Positions 1-5,890 of a stretch of 7,955 bases of DNA are shown in pieces. Where the stretch lies: positions 1 to 7,955 of the forward strand of contig JAITVE010000069.1 of the NCBI GenBank assembly GCA_031285975.1, written 5' to 3'. Positions within the stretch are counted from its first letter, which is position 1. The number at the start of each line of letters is the position of its first letter. Position numbers and translations under genes: made by a program. The notes under the pieces were generated by a model that was given only the letters and a program-made list of their open reading frames with translations, made no database searches and was not told where the DNA came from. The DNA comes from Candidatus Adiutrix sp. (GTDB taxonomy: Bacteria; Desulfobacterota; Desulfarculia; Adiutricales; Adiutricaceae).

Positions 1-47
1 GGCTGTACCAGGTCAACGCCGCCGGCGAGTTCAAGCTCGTTCCATAG
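1..47 (+). CDS. 3' end of upstream gene, probably Liv-type periplasmic binding protein (partial)
   Basis: Only the last 14 codons are in the window, read in frame 3 and ending at TAG 45-47; the visible tail is LYQVNAAGEFKLVP. The position directly upstream of livH, on the same strand with a 46-base gap, is where the periplasmic substrate-binding protein (LivK/LivJ type) usually lies. A short lysine-containing tail of the form 'GxFKLV' is compatible with such proteins. That identity is inferred from gene order, because 14 residues are too few to show a domain. No terminator-like hairpin with a T-run lies between this stop and livH, so co-transcription is likely. Confidence 0.5.
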   Translation, partial: LYQVNAAGEFKLVP

Positions 48-93
48 GGGCGGCGCGGGGGCATTCTTGTAGACGCGGTCACCGGGCGGACGC

Positions 94-999
94 ATGGAAG
101 TTTTCATCCAGCAATTGACCAACGGCCTGGCGGTGGGGGGGATTTACGCCCTCATCGCCCTGGGCTACACCATGGTCTACGGCGTGCTGAAGCTCATCAA
201 CTTTGCCCACGGCGACCTTTTCACTCTGGGGGCCTACCTGGGGTTCACCCTTTTAGTGTCCTTCGGTTTGGGGGGCTCCGTGGGGGTGGGGCTGGCCGTG
301 GCTATCAGCGTCCTGTTGGTCATGGGCCTGTCGGCACTGGCCGGGCACGTGCTGGAACGGGCCGCCTACCGGCCCCTGCGCAAGAGCGGCCGCCTGTCCG
401 CCGTGGTCTCGGCCCTGGGGGCCAGCATTTTTATCCAGAACGCCATCATGCTCATCTGGGGCGCGAAGGATTTGGCCTACCCCGCCGACCTTTTGCCCCG
501 CATCGTGGTGCCCATTGCCGGGCAGCCCGTGCCGCTGATACGCATTGTGGTTTTCCTGACCAGCTTGCTCGTCATGGTGGGGCTCTATGCCTTCATCAAC
601 CGCACCCGCATGGGCATGGCCATCCGCGCCTCGGCCATTGACCAGGGCGCGGCCAAGCTTATGGGCATTGACGTGCGCCAGGTCATCGCCCTGGTGTTCA
701 TGATCGGCCCGGCCCTGGGCGGCCTGGCCGGAATTATGGTGGGGGCCTGTTACGGCCAGATCACCTTTTCCATGGGCCAGCTGTACGGCCTGAAAGCCTT
801 TACGGCGGCCATTGTGGGCGGCATCGGCAACATTCCCGGCGCTATGCTCGGCGGGCTTTTGCTGGGCCTGGTGGAAGCCTTTGGCGCGGCCTACATTTCC
901 GTGGCCTGGAAAGACGCCATCACCTTTTTCGTCCTCATACTGATATTGGTCGTCCGGCCCACCGGCATTTTACCGGAAAGGGTGGCGGAGAAATTATGA
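94..999 (+). CDS. livH: LivH, branched-chain amino acid ABC transporter permease
   Basis: Inner-membrane permease that pairs with LivM to form the channel of a high-affinity branched-chain amino acid importer. At 301 residues it is close to the usual LivH length of about 300. The start MEVFIQQLTNGLAVGGIYAL leads into the characteristic LINFAHGDLFTLGAY segment (about residues 34-48). Several hydrophobic stretches follow, then the cytoplasmic RTRMGMAIRA loop (about 170-179) that contacts the ATPases, and a late GGIGNIPGAMLGG stretch typical of the family. ATG 94 has only a weak purine-rich ribosome site (GGGCGGA, 84-90), but it gives the canonical N-terminus. The stop TGA overlaps the livM start as ATGA, which indicates translational coupling. 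The substrate could be leucine, isoleucine or valine, or a related amide or urea; sequence alone does not decide. Confidence 0.96.
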   Translation: MEVFIQQLTNGLAVGGIYALIALGYTMVYGVLKLINFAHGDLFTLGAYLGFTLLVSFGLGGSVGVGLAVAISVLLVMGLSALAGHVLERAAYRPLRKSGRLSAVVSALGASIFIQNAIMLIWGAKDLAYPADLLPRIVVPIAGQPVPLIRIVVFLTSLLVMVGLYAFINRTRMGMAIRASAIDQGAAKLMGIDVRQVIALVFMIGPALGGLAGIMVGACYGQITFSMGQLYGLKAFTAAIVGGIGNIPGAMLGGLLLGLVEAFGAAYISVAWKDAITFFVLILILVVRPTGILPERVAEKL

Positions 1000-1976
1000 G
1001 CGGCGGACGGTGTATTCAGGGCCTCCAAATCCTGGGAGTCGGGCTGTTTTTCTGCCTGCCCCTCTTGCTGACTTCCTTCAGCCCCCTCTCCCGCCAGGCG
1101 GCCTATATTCTGGGGGTTCTGAACCAGGTGGGGCTCTACGCGGTGCTGGCCCTGTCGCTGAACATCATCCTGGGCCACGCGGGCATGTTCCACATGGGCC
1201 ACGCGGCCTTCTTCGCCGTGGGGGCCTACACCACCGCCATCCTGAACACGGTGTATGACTGGTCAATCCTGAGCACGCTCCCGGTGGCCGGGCTCACGGC
1301 CGGGGTCTTCGCCCTGGCGGTGGCCGCGCCCATCATCCACCTGCGCGGCGATTATTTATTAATGGTGACCATCGGCATTGTGGAAATTGTGCGCATCGCC
1401 CTGGTCAACGATATTTTCGGCCTCACCGGCGGGGCCAACGGCATTGTGGGCATTGACCGGCCCATGATTTTCGGCTACCGCGTCACCCGGCCGCACCAGT
1501 TTTTCTACCTCATCTGGGGCTTCGCCGCCCTGTCCATGGTGCTGTTCCACTGGCTGGAAAACTCCCGCTTTGGCCGGGCCCTGAACTTCATCCGCGAAGA
1601 CCCGGTGGCCGCCGAGGGCGTGGGGGTCAACACCGCCCATTACAAGCTGATGGCTTTCACCATCGGCGCGGTCTGGGCCGGGTTTGTGGGCACGCTCTAC
1701 GCCAGCCAGATGCGCACCATCTCCCCGGGCTCCTTCAATTTCTGGGAATCGGTGGTGCTGTTCATGATCGTCATCCTGGGCGGCAGCGGCAACCAAAAGG
1801 GCGTGCTCCTGGGGGCCTTCCTGGTGATGGGCCTGCCGGAGCTCTTTCGCGGCCTTCAGGATACCCGCCTGTTGTGCTTCGGCGCGGCCCTGGTGCTGAT
1901 GATGATTTTTAGGCCCCAGGGGCTTTTGCCCCCCAAAGGCCGCCGCTATACTCTGCCGCCGGACGTGGCCCGATGA
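996..1976 (+). CDS. livM: LivM, branched-chain amino acid ABC transporter permease
   Basis: Second permease subunit, partner of LivH in the inner membrane. Its 326 residues match the common short LivM form; the E. coli protein is longer because of an N-terminal extension. Diagnostic segments are LSLNIILGHAGMFHMGHAAF early on, the SRFGRALNFIREDPVAAEGV cytoplasmic coupling loop near residue 190, and the ILGGSGNQKGVLLGAF stretch near residue 260, ending in FRPQGLLPP. ATG 996 overlaps the livH stop in an ATGA tetranucleotide. It is preceded by GGCGGAG (984-990), a good ribosome site at 5-base spacing that supports this start. The stop again overlaps the next start (livG). Nothing is missing or unusual for the family. 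Confidence 0.96.
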   Translation: MSGGRCIQGLQILGVGLFFCLPLLLTSFSPLSRQAAYILGVLNQVGLYAVLALSLNIILGHAGMFHMGHAAFFAVGAYTTAILNTVYDWSILSTLPVAGLTAGVFALAVAAPIIHLRGDYLLMVTIGIVEIVRIALVNDIFGLTGGANGIVGIDRPMIFGYRVTRPHQFFYLIWGFAALSMVLFHWLENSRFGRALNFIREDPVAAEGVGVNTAHYKLMAFTIGAVWAGFVGTLYASQMRTISPGSFNFWESVVLFMIVILGGSGNQKGVLLGAFLVMGLPELFRGLQDTRLLCFGAALVLMMIFRPQGLLPPKGRRYTLPPDVAR

Positions 1977-2734
1977 TTTTGCTATCCCTGAAAAATTTAA
2001 CCAAAAGCTTCGGCGGCCTGGTGGCCGTGGCCGGGCTGTCCTTTGACGTGGAGCGCGGGGAAGTGGTGGGCCTCATCGGCCCCAACGGCGCGGGCAAAAC
2101 CACGGTTTTCAACCTCATCACCGGGGCCGTGCGGCCCGACGACGGCCACATTTTCTTCAACGGCAACAGCCTGGAAGGCCTGAAACCCCACCGCATCGTC
2201 TACCTGGGCCTGGCCCGCACCTTCCAGACCATCCGCCTGTTCCCCAAGCTCTCGGCGCTGGAAAACGTGCTGGCGGGCAGCCACTGCCGCATGAAGTCGT
2301 CCTTCGTGGCCTCGCTTTTGCGCTTCCCCTCCCAGCGGCGGGAGGAAAAGGCCGCCCTGGCGGAAGCCATGCGGGAACTGGAATTCGTGGGCCTGGCCGA
2401 CCGCTGGCGCGACGAGGCCGGGAGCCTCTCCTACGGCGACCAGCGCCGCCTGGAAATCGCCCGGGCCCTGGCCACCGAGCCCAAGCTCATTGTGCTGGAC
2501 GAGCCCGCCGGGGGCATGAACGACCAGGAGACCTTCGAACTGCGCGACCTCATCGCCCGCATCAAAGCGCGGGACATCACCATCATTCTCATTGAGCACG
2601 ACATGGGCTTTGTCATGAAAGTCTGCAACCGCCTGGTGGTGATGGAAAACGGCGCGCTCATCGCCCTAGGCCGCCCGGAGGAAATTCGGGAAAACCCCAA
2701 GGTCATCGAGGCCTATCTGGGCGTGGATGATTGA
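1973..2734 (+). CDS. livG: LivG, branched-chain amino acid ABC transporter ATPase
   Basis: Cytoplasmic ATPase that powers LivHM together with LivF. Its 253 residues are the normal length. Walker A GPNGAGKT is at 36-43, the Q-loop glutamine is in RTFQTIRLF (Q85), the ABC signature is LSYGDQRRLEIARAL (from 152), Walker B LIVLDEP is at 172-178 and the switch histidine is in EHD (H209). The signature carries YGDQ, a variant seen in LivG proteins instead of the textbook SGGQ. The post-Walker-B stretch AGGMND replaces the more usual AAGLNP-like sequence, a mild difference. ATG 1973 overlaps the livM stop (ATGA) with only a weak ribosome site, so it is probably translated by coupling. Confidence 0.96.
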   Translation: MILLSLKNLTKSFGGLVAVAGLSFDVERGEVVGLIGPNGAGKTTVFNLITGAVRPDDGHIFFNGNSLEGLKPHRIVYLGLARTFQTIRLFPKLSALENVLAGSHCRMKSSFVASLLRFPSQRREEKAALAEAMRELEFVGLADRWRDEAGSLSYGDQRRLEIARALATEPKLIVLDEPAGGMNDQETFELRDLIARIKARDITIILIEHDMGFVMKVCNRLVVMENGALIALGRPEEIRENPKVIEAYLGVDD

Positions 2735-2742
2735 GGCCGCGT

Positions 2743-3459
2743 ATGCTGGAACTGAAAGGCTTGAAAGTTAAATACGGCCAAGTGGAGGCCCTCCACGGCC
2801 TTGACCTCACGGTGAACGAAGGGGAGTTGGTGACCATCCTCGGGGCCAACGGGGCCGGGAAAAGCACTACCCTCATGGCCATCTGCGGCCTGGTGCCCAC
2901 CGCCGAGGGCGAAATCTGCTTTGAGGGCCGCCGCATCGACACCCTGCGCAGCCACCAGGTGGTGGAGCTGGGCATCACCCAGTCCCCGGAGGGCCGCCGC
3001 GTCTTCGGCCCCCTCACCGTGGCCGAAAATTTGTCCCTGGGCGCGTATAGCCAGAAAGACAAAATAGCCGCCGCCCGCCGCCTGAAATGGATTTACGACC
3101 TCTTCCCCCGCCTGGACGAGCGCCGCAGCCAAATGGCCGGGACGCTTTCCGGCGGCGAACAGCAAATGCTGGCCATTGGCCGGGCCCTGATGGCCGAGCC
3201 CCGCCTGCTGCTTTTGGACGAGCCCAGCCTCGGCCTGGCCCCCCTTCTGGTGAAATCCATCTTCCAAACCATCCGGGCCATCAACCAGGCCGGGGTAACC
3301 ATTATCCTGGTGGAGCAGAACGCCCGCGCCGCCCTGAAACTGGCCGACCGCGGCTATGTCATGGAAGTCGGCCGCCTGGTGATGGAAGGAAAAGCCGAGA
3401 AACTCCTGCACGATCCCCAGGTGCAGAGCACCTATCTCGGCGGCCTGGAACAGGGTTGA
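2743..3459 (+). CDS. livF: LivF, branched-chain amino acid ABC transporter ATPase
   Basis: Second ATPase of the LivHMGF importer, 238 residues from the chosen start. Walker A GANGAGKS is at 34-41, SPEGRRVFGPLTVAENL near 81-97 is the LivF-type Q-loop region, the signature LSGGEQQ is at 135-141 and Walker B LLLLDEP is at 155-161. The position of the switch histidine is occupied by VEQN (Q192). This is a usual LivF trait and not a defect. ATG 2743 was preferred because MLELKGLKVKYG is the standard LivF N-terminus and GAGG (2733-2736) sits 6 bases upstream. An in-frame TTG at 2731 overlapping the livG stop would add four residues. This is the last gene of the operon: a hairpin begins directly after its stop. 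Confidence 0.95.
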   Translation: MLELKGLKVKYGQVEALHGLDLTVNEGELVTILGANGAGKSTTLMAICGLVPTAEGEICFEGRRIDTLRSHQVVELGITQSPEGRRVFGPLTVAENLSLGAYSQKDKIAAARRLKWIYDLFPRLDERRSQMAGTLSGGEQQMLAIGRALMAEPRLLLLDEPSLGLAPLLVKSIFQTIRAINQAGVTIILVEQNARAALKLADRGYVMEVGRLVMEGKAEKLLHDPQVQSTYLGGLEQG

Positions 3460-3476
3460 GGCTTCGCCGCGAAGCC
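3460..3476 (+). terminator. Hairpin at the livF stop codon
   Basis: GGCTTCG (3460-3466), loop CCG, and CGAAGCC (3470-3476) form a perfect 7-bp stem starting on the base after the livF TGA. No T-run follows, so it is not a classic intrinsic terminator. It may protect the 3' end of the mRNA or act with the C-rich tract downstream. Confidence 0.45.
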
Positions 3477-3506
3477 ACACCAAGAGAAAAGCATCAATTG
3501 CACCCC

Positions 3507-3533
3507 CGTCATTCCTGCGGAGGCAGGAATCCA
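3507..3533. repeat. dRS3-like short palindromic repeat (MDSCLRRND-type)
   Basis: ATTCCTGC (3511-3518), loop GGAG, GCAGGAAT (3523-3530) is a perfect 8-bp inverted repeat flanked by CGTC and CCA. It fits the ATTCC-N10-GGAAT pattern of the widespread dispersed repeats related to neisserial dRS3. Read on the minus strand it gives MDSCLRRND, and on the plus strand RHSCGGRNP. Both are peptides that often appear in databases as spurious proteins arising from this repeat. Only one copy is in this window, so its repeat status rests on recognising the motif. Confidence 0.7.
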
Positions 3534-3560
3534 TTTCCAGTGTCGCACATTATTGCCGGC

Positions 3561-3604
3561 CAACCCCCTACCACCCTCTTCTCCTCCCCCACTCTCACCC
3601 TCAC
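3561..3604 (+). terminator. Candidate Rho utilisation (rut) tract after the liv operon
   Basis: A run of 44 bases with no G and 28 C, made of C, T and A only, begins about 100 bases after livF stops. Unstructured C-rich, G-poor RNA is the known loading site for Rho, and there is no T-tailed hairpin between livF and the sigma-54 promoter. Rho-dependent termination of the liv transcript in or after this tract is the simplest reading, but it is inference. Confidence 0.4.
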
Positions 3605-3702
3605 TGTGAAAAATCTTCCAGCGTCACTTTACCTTCATGTGAAGTTTGGCTTGACGGAAAATTATGCCGACTGCGAGGTAATTGTTGCCCTGTGTCTCAG
3701 GG

Positions 3703-3761
3703 GCGAATGACAAGATATAGCGGCTGAACGTGAATGAGGCCCGTATTATCGGCTCATTCGC
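3703..3761. promoter_or_regulatory. Cluster of three G[CT]GAATGA motifs, candidate activator sites
   Basis: GCGAATGA occurs at 3703-3710. GTGAATGA occurs at 3730-3737. The exact inverse TCATTCGC is at 3754-3761. The second and third copies form the inverted repeat GAATGAG (3732-3738) / CTCATTC (3753-3759). Relative to a start predicted near 3801 these lie about 40 to 98 bases upstream. That is close to, though partly nearer than, where enhancer-binding activators of sigma-54 promoters bind. The protein that would bind is unknown. Confidence 0.4.
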
Positions 3762-3773
3762 GGGTGAAGGTTC

Positions 3774-3790
3774 TTGGCATGTGGATTGCT
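3774..3790 (+). promoter_or_regulatory. Sigma-54 (RpoN) promoter upstream of the MerR gene
   Basis: TTGGCATGTGGATTGCT matches the consensus YTGGCACGRNNNTTGCW at 12 of 14 defined positions. It has the invariant GG (3776-3777) and GC (3788-3789) separated by exactly 10 bases. The mismatches are at the C of CACG and the R. The predicted start is near 3801, leaving a leader of about 126 bases before the MerR start. No sigma-70 promoter of comparable quality was found in the gap. Confidence 0.6.
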
Positions 3791-3797
3791 TTAATGA

Positions 3798-3913
3798 CTG
3801 TCGCCACGGCTGACAGGCCGTTGAACGAGCGCCGCAAAGCATCTTGACGTTTTGCGGTTCGTACCCGGCCAAGCTGCTTGCGCAGCTGCGGCGGAGTAAA
3901 GCCCCTCGGGGGC
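3798..3913 (+). promoter_or_regulatory. Potentially structured 5' leader of the MerR gene
   Basis: Several stems can be read by eye. CTGTC/GACAG (3798-3802/3812-3816) competes with ACGGC/GCCGT (3806-3810/3817-3821). A 9-bp stem with one G-U pair joins 3832-3840 to 3849-3857. AGCTGC/GCAGCT pairs 3872-3877 with 3882-3887. GCCCC/GGGGC pairs 3901-3905 with 3909-3913, ending on the base before the ribosome site AAGGAG. I do not recognise a known riboswitch. High GC makes chance stems likely, so function is unproven. Confidence 0.3.
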
Positions 3914-3926
3914 AAGGAGTCCCATT

Positions 3927-4280
3927 ATGCCGATGATTATCAAAAAAGACTGGCTGACCATAGGTGAGGTTTCCGAACTTACCGGCGTCCCGATCCACAC
4001 CCTGCGTTACTGGGAAAGTGAATTCGACGGCTATTTCAGCCCTCTGCGGACTTCCGGCCGCCAGCGGCGCTATAATGAGGAAGCCGTGGGCCGCGTGCTG
4101 GAAATCAAAACCCTCCTGAAAGAGGAAAAATACAGCATCGCCGGGGCCCGCCAGGTGCTCTCACGCAAGATGAACCTGGACGAAGGCCTGATGGACGATT
4201 TCGTCGCCGACAAGGCCCAGACCCCGCCCCTGCCCTCCATGGAAGCCCTGGCCGCCCCCGGCGCGAATAACGTCAATTAA
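3927..4280 (+). CDS. MerR-family DNA-binding transcriptional regulator
   Basis: Small cytoplasmic regulator of 117 residues. Its N-terminal MerR winged helix is LTIGEVSELTGVPIHTLRYW (10-29), the wing is TSGRQRRYNEE (42-52), and a helix carries on to about residue 80. The remaining 37 residues are acidic, then proline- and alanine-rich, with no cysteine cluster or ligand domain. It therefore resembles the short MerR proteins common in deltaproteobacteria, not metal or drug sensors. ATG 3927 follows AAGGAG (3914-3919) at 7-base spacing; an in-frame ATG at 3933 is less well placed. A sigma-54 promoter and motif cluster lie upstream. Its stop interlocks with that of the convergent histidine kinase. 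The target genes are unknown. Confidence 0.9.
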   Translation: MPMIIKKDWLTIGEVSELTGVPIHTLRYWESEFDGYFSPLRTSGRQRRYNEEAVGRVLEIKTLLKEEKYSIAGARQVLSRKMNLDEGLMDDFVADKAQTPPLPSMEALAAPGANNVN

Positions 4281-5881
4281 TCCCGCGCCGCGACGATTTC
4301 TTCCGGTCGCACGAGGGGGACGGTGATGGAAAACGCCGCCCCCGGCTCGTTGCCCAGGAAGGCCAGTTCCCCCCGGTAGGGCCCCAGGAGCGTCCGGGCC
4401 AGGGCCAGGCCCAGGCCGGTGCCCCCGGCGTTTTTGCGGGTGGTGAAAAAGGGCTGGAAGATGGATTCCGCCGCGTCCTGCGGCACGCCCGGCCCGTTGT
4501 CGCTGACCCGGATGACCCCAAACCGCTGGAAGCCGTCGAAGCCAAGTTTGATGGCCGAGCGGGTGGCCCCGGCGGCCAGGCTGTTGTCCAAAAGGTTGCG
4601 CAGCACGGTCTCCAGGGCGTCTTTTGAAACCGCCGCCTCCAGCGTGCCCGGCGGCGCTTCTATTTCTATAGTCAGGCCCAGATTTTTGTAGTGCCCGGCC
4701 AGGCTCTCGGCCAGGGCTTTCGCTTCAGTGCGGCCGCCTTCAATTTCGGTGCGGGCTTCGGCCCGGGCCAGGGCCAAGAGGCGGGCCACCAGCCGCTCCA
4801 GGCGGCCCAGGTCGCTGATGATGTTGCCCTCAAAGCGGTTCCGCGTGGCCGAGTCCATATCTTCCCCGTGCTCGCCCAATAATTCCACCGCCCCCCTGAT
4901 GGACGTCAGGGGGGTTTTGAATTCGTGGGACACCCCGGAGGCGAAGGCCTTGAGATAATCCGACCGGCGGCGGAGGCGTTCGGCCATGTCGGCCACCACG
5001 CTGCGCAGTTCCGCCAGTTCCCGCACCGCGATGAAGGACGATTTTTCCCCCACGCTCTGCCCCTGCCCTTCGGCCACGGTCTTGGCTTCCGCCGCCAGCC
5101 GCTTCACGGGAGTGACGATCATCAGCGAAACAATGAGGCTCACCAGGGCCGCCAGCCCCAGGGACAGCAAGGCCGCCGGGACGACGTTGCGCCGCTCGTG
5201 GTAAAACAGGGCCTGGGCGATGTCCCGTGGCGTGCGGGAGAGATAGACCGCCCCGGCCAGCCGGTCGCCGTTCATCACCGGCAGGGCGAAAAAAACCCGG
5301 AAGGGCGTGCTGCGGCTGGGGGAGGACAGGGCCGTCTTGCCTCGGGGCCGTTCCCGCAGCACGCTTTGGGAGTGGCCGCTCAGGGCCTCCGAAACCTCGA
5401 ACACATCGGCCAGCGACAGGCCGTGGCCCCGCTCCCCGGCCACCACCAGGCCCCGGTAATCCAGGACGATGATGCTGGAAAGATTGATTCTGGCCGACTC
5501 CTGGAGCACCGGCTCCATCTGGCGGCCCACGGTCAGGGCCACAGGGTCAGGCTCGAAGGGCGAGGCGCGGTAGAAAGAGCCCTCCTCGTCCTGCCGTATC
5601 TCGTCGCGGGCCAAATCCAGGCGCGGCTGCACCGGGCCCGGCCCGGCTTCCGGCTCCACCGTTGAAAGCCGCAGCCCGTAATTCGCCCCGCCCAGTTCCA
5701 GCGCCCCCGCTTTGAACATGGCCCCCACCAGGGCCGCCTGGGCAATGAGTTCCGCCTCGGTCTGGCGCACCAGTTCGTTTTCATAGATACGGAACAGGTA
5801 CAGGCCGGAGATGGGCATGGCCATGATTATCAGGCCCACCAGCAGCATGATGACGCGGAGTCCGGGGCGTTTTATTTTCAC
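4277..5881 (-). CDS. Membrane-bound sensor histidine kinase (HAMP, HisKA, HATPase_c)
   Basis: 534-residue two-component sensor kinase in the inner membrane. TM1 spans about 9-30, followed by a roughly 200-residue extracytoplasmic sensing region, TM2 at about 233-256, HAMP at about 257-305 and a HisKA domain with H-box VSHEFKTPLTS (phosphoacceptor H319). The HATPase domain has an N-box with NLLDNS (N429, N433), G1 DNGPG (461-465), F-box FQPFF (475-479) and G2 GTGLGL (487-492), so the core is complete. The sensor region is not a domain I can name. The start is GTG, chosen because AAGGTGG lies 4 bases upstream (5886-5892), overlapping the stop of the ABC ATPase gene. Nine bases separate the two genes, so they are co-transcribed and probably coupled. 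No response regulator is in the window. Confidence 0.93.
   Translation of the reverse strand: MKIKRPGLRVIMLLVGLIIMAMPISGLYLFRIYENELVRQTEAELIAQAALVGAMFKAGALELGGANYGLRLSTVEPEAGPGPVQPRLDLARDEIRQDEEGSFYRASPFEPDPVALTVGRQMEPVLQESARINLSSIIVLDYRGLVVAGERGHGLSLADVFEVSEALSGHSQSVLRERPRGKTALSSPSRSTPFRVFFALPVMNGDRLAGAVYLSRTPRDIAQALFYHERRNVVPAALLSLGLAALVSLIVSLMIVTPVKRLAAEAKTVAEGQGQSVGEKSSFIAVRELAELRSVVADMAERLRRRSDYLKAFASGVSHEFKTPLTSIRGAVELLGEHGEDMDSATRNRFEGNIISDLGRLERLVARLLALARAEARTEIEGGRTEAKALAESLAGHYKNLGLTIEIEAPPGTLEAAVSKDALETVLRNLLDNSLAAGATRSAIKLGFDGFQRFGVIRVSDNGPGVPQDAAESIFQPFFTTRKNAGGTGLGLALARTLLGPYRGELAFLGNEPGAAFSITVPLVRPEEIVAARD
4891..4918 (+). terminator. Terminator-like hairpin inside the kinase gene, antisense orientation
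   Basis: CCCCCCTGA (4891-4899), TGGACG, TCAGGGGGG (4906-4914) form a perfect 9-bp GC-rich stem, followed on the + strand by TTTT (4915-4918). In this orientation it could end transcripts running from the MerR gene into the kinase gene. The same bases encode TPLTSIRGA of the H-box, so the structure may also be a by-product of conserved codons. Confidence 0.4.
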
Positions 5882-5890
5882 GCTTCCACC

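Larger units (their letters stand above)
3460..3926. other. 467-base intergenic region between livF and the MerR gene
   Basis: No convincing gene was found here. In order it holds a hairpin at the livF stop (3460-3476), a dRS3-like palindrome (3511-3530), a 44-base G-free tract (3561-3604), and an imperfect hairpin near 3685-3706 (CCCTG-N5-CAGGG core). Three copies of an 8-bp motif lie between 3703 and 3761. A sigma-54 promoter follows (3774-3790), then a leader with several possible stems (about 3801-3913) and the MerR ribosome site AAGGAG (3914-3919). The reading frames that cross it lack ribosome sites or depend on antisense of merR. Confidence 0.75.

Noticed and set aside
2713..3534. Minus-strand frame starting MDSCLRRNDGG, antisense to livF
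   Set aside because: The start comes from the dRS3-like repeat, a known source of false proteins, and the rest is antisense shadow of livF.
3651..3683. Sigma-70 promoter beginning with TTGACG
   Set aside because: No acceptable -10 hexamer lies 16-18 bases downstream; the 17-spaced hexamer is CGAGGT.
3639..3710. GTG-initiated frame of 23 codons that looks somewhat protein-like
   Set aside because: It has no ribosome site or promoter and no recognisable similarity. It could be a gene remnant but cannot be supported.
3734..3847. Plus-strand frame of 37 codons (MRPVLSAHSRVKVLGMW...) with a short hydrophobic core
   Set aside because: It has no ribosome site and would start upstream of the predicted sigma-54 transcript start. 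The length is within chance expectation.
3806..3913. c-di-GMP (GEMM) or other known riboswitch in the MerR leader
   Set aside because: A GCAAAGC string at 3834-3840 recalls GEMM, but the GGGCAAACC element and the expected stem order are absent.
3624..3998. Minus-strand frame of 124 codons across the livF-merR gap
   Set aside because: It begins antisense to merR, has no ribosome site and overlaps the sigma-54 promoter and leader. Its composition does not look like the neighbouring genes.
4390..4430. Repeated GGGCCAGG units suggesting a tandem repeat
   Set aside because: They arise from Gly-Leu-Ala-Leu-Ala codons of the kinase G2 box in high-GC codon usage and are not a regular array.
4925..5665. 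Long plus-strand frame of 246 codons inside the kinase gene
   Set aside because: It is a high-GC antisense shadow of the kinase, rich in His, Arg, Gly and Gln, without domains or a ribosome site.
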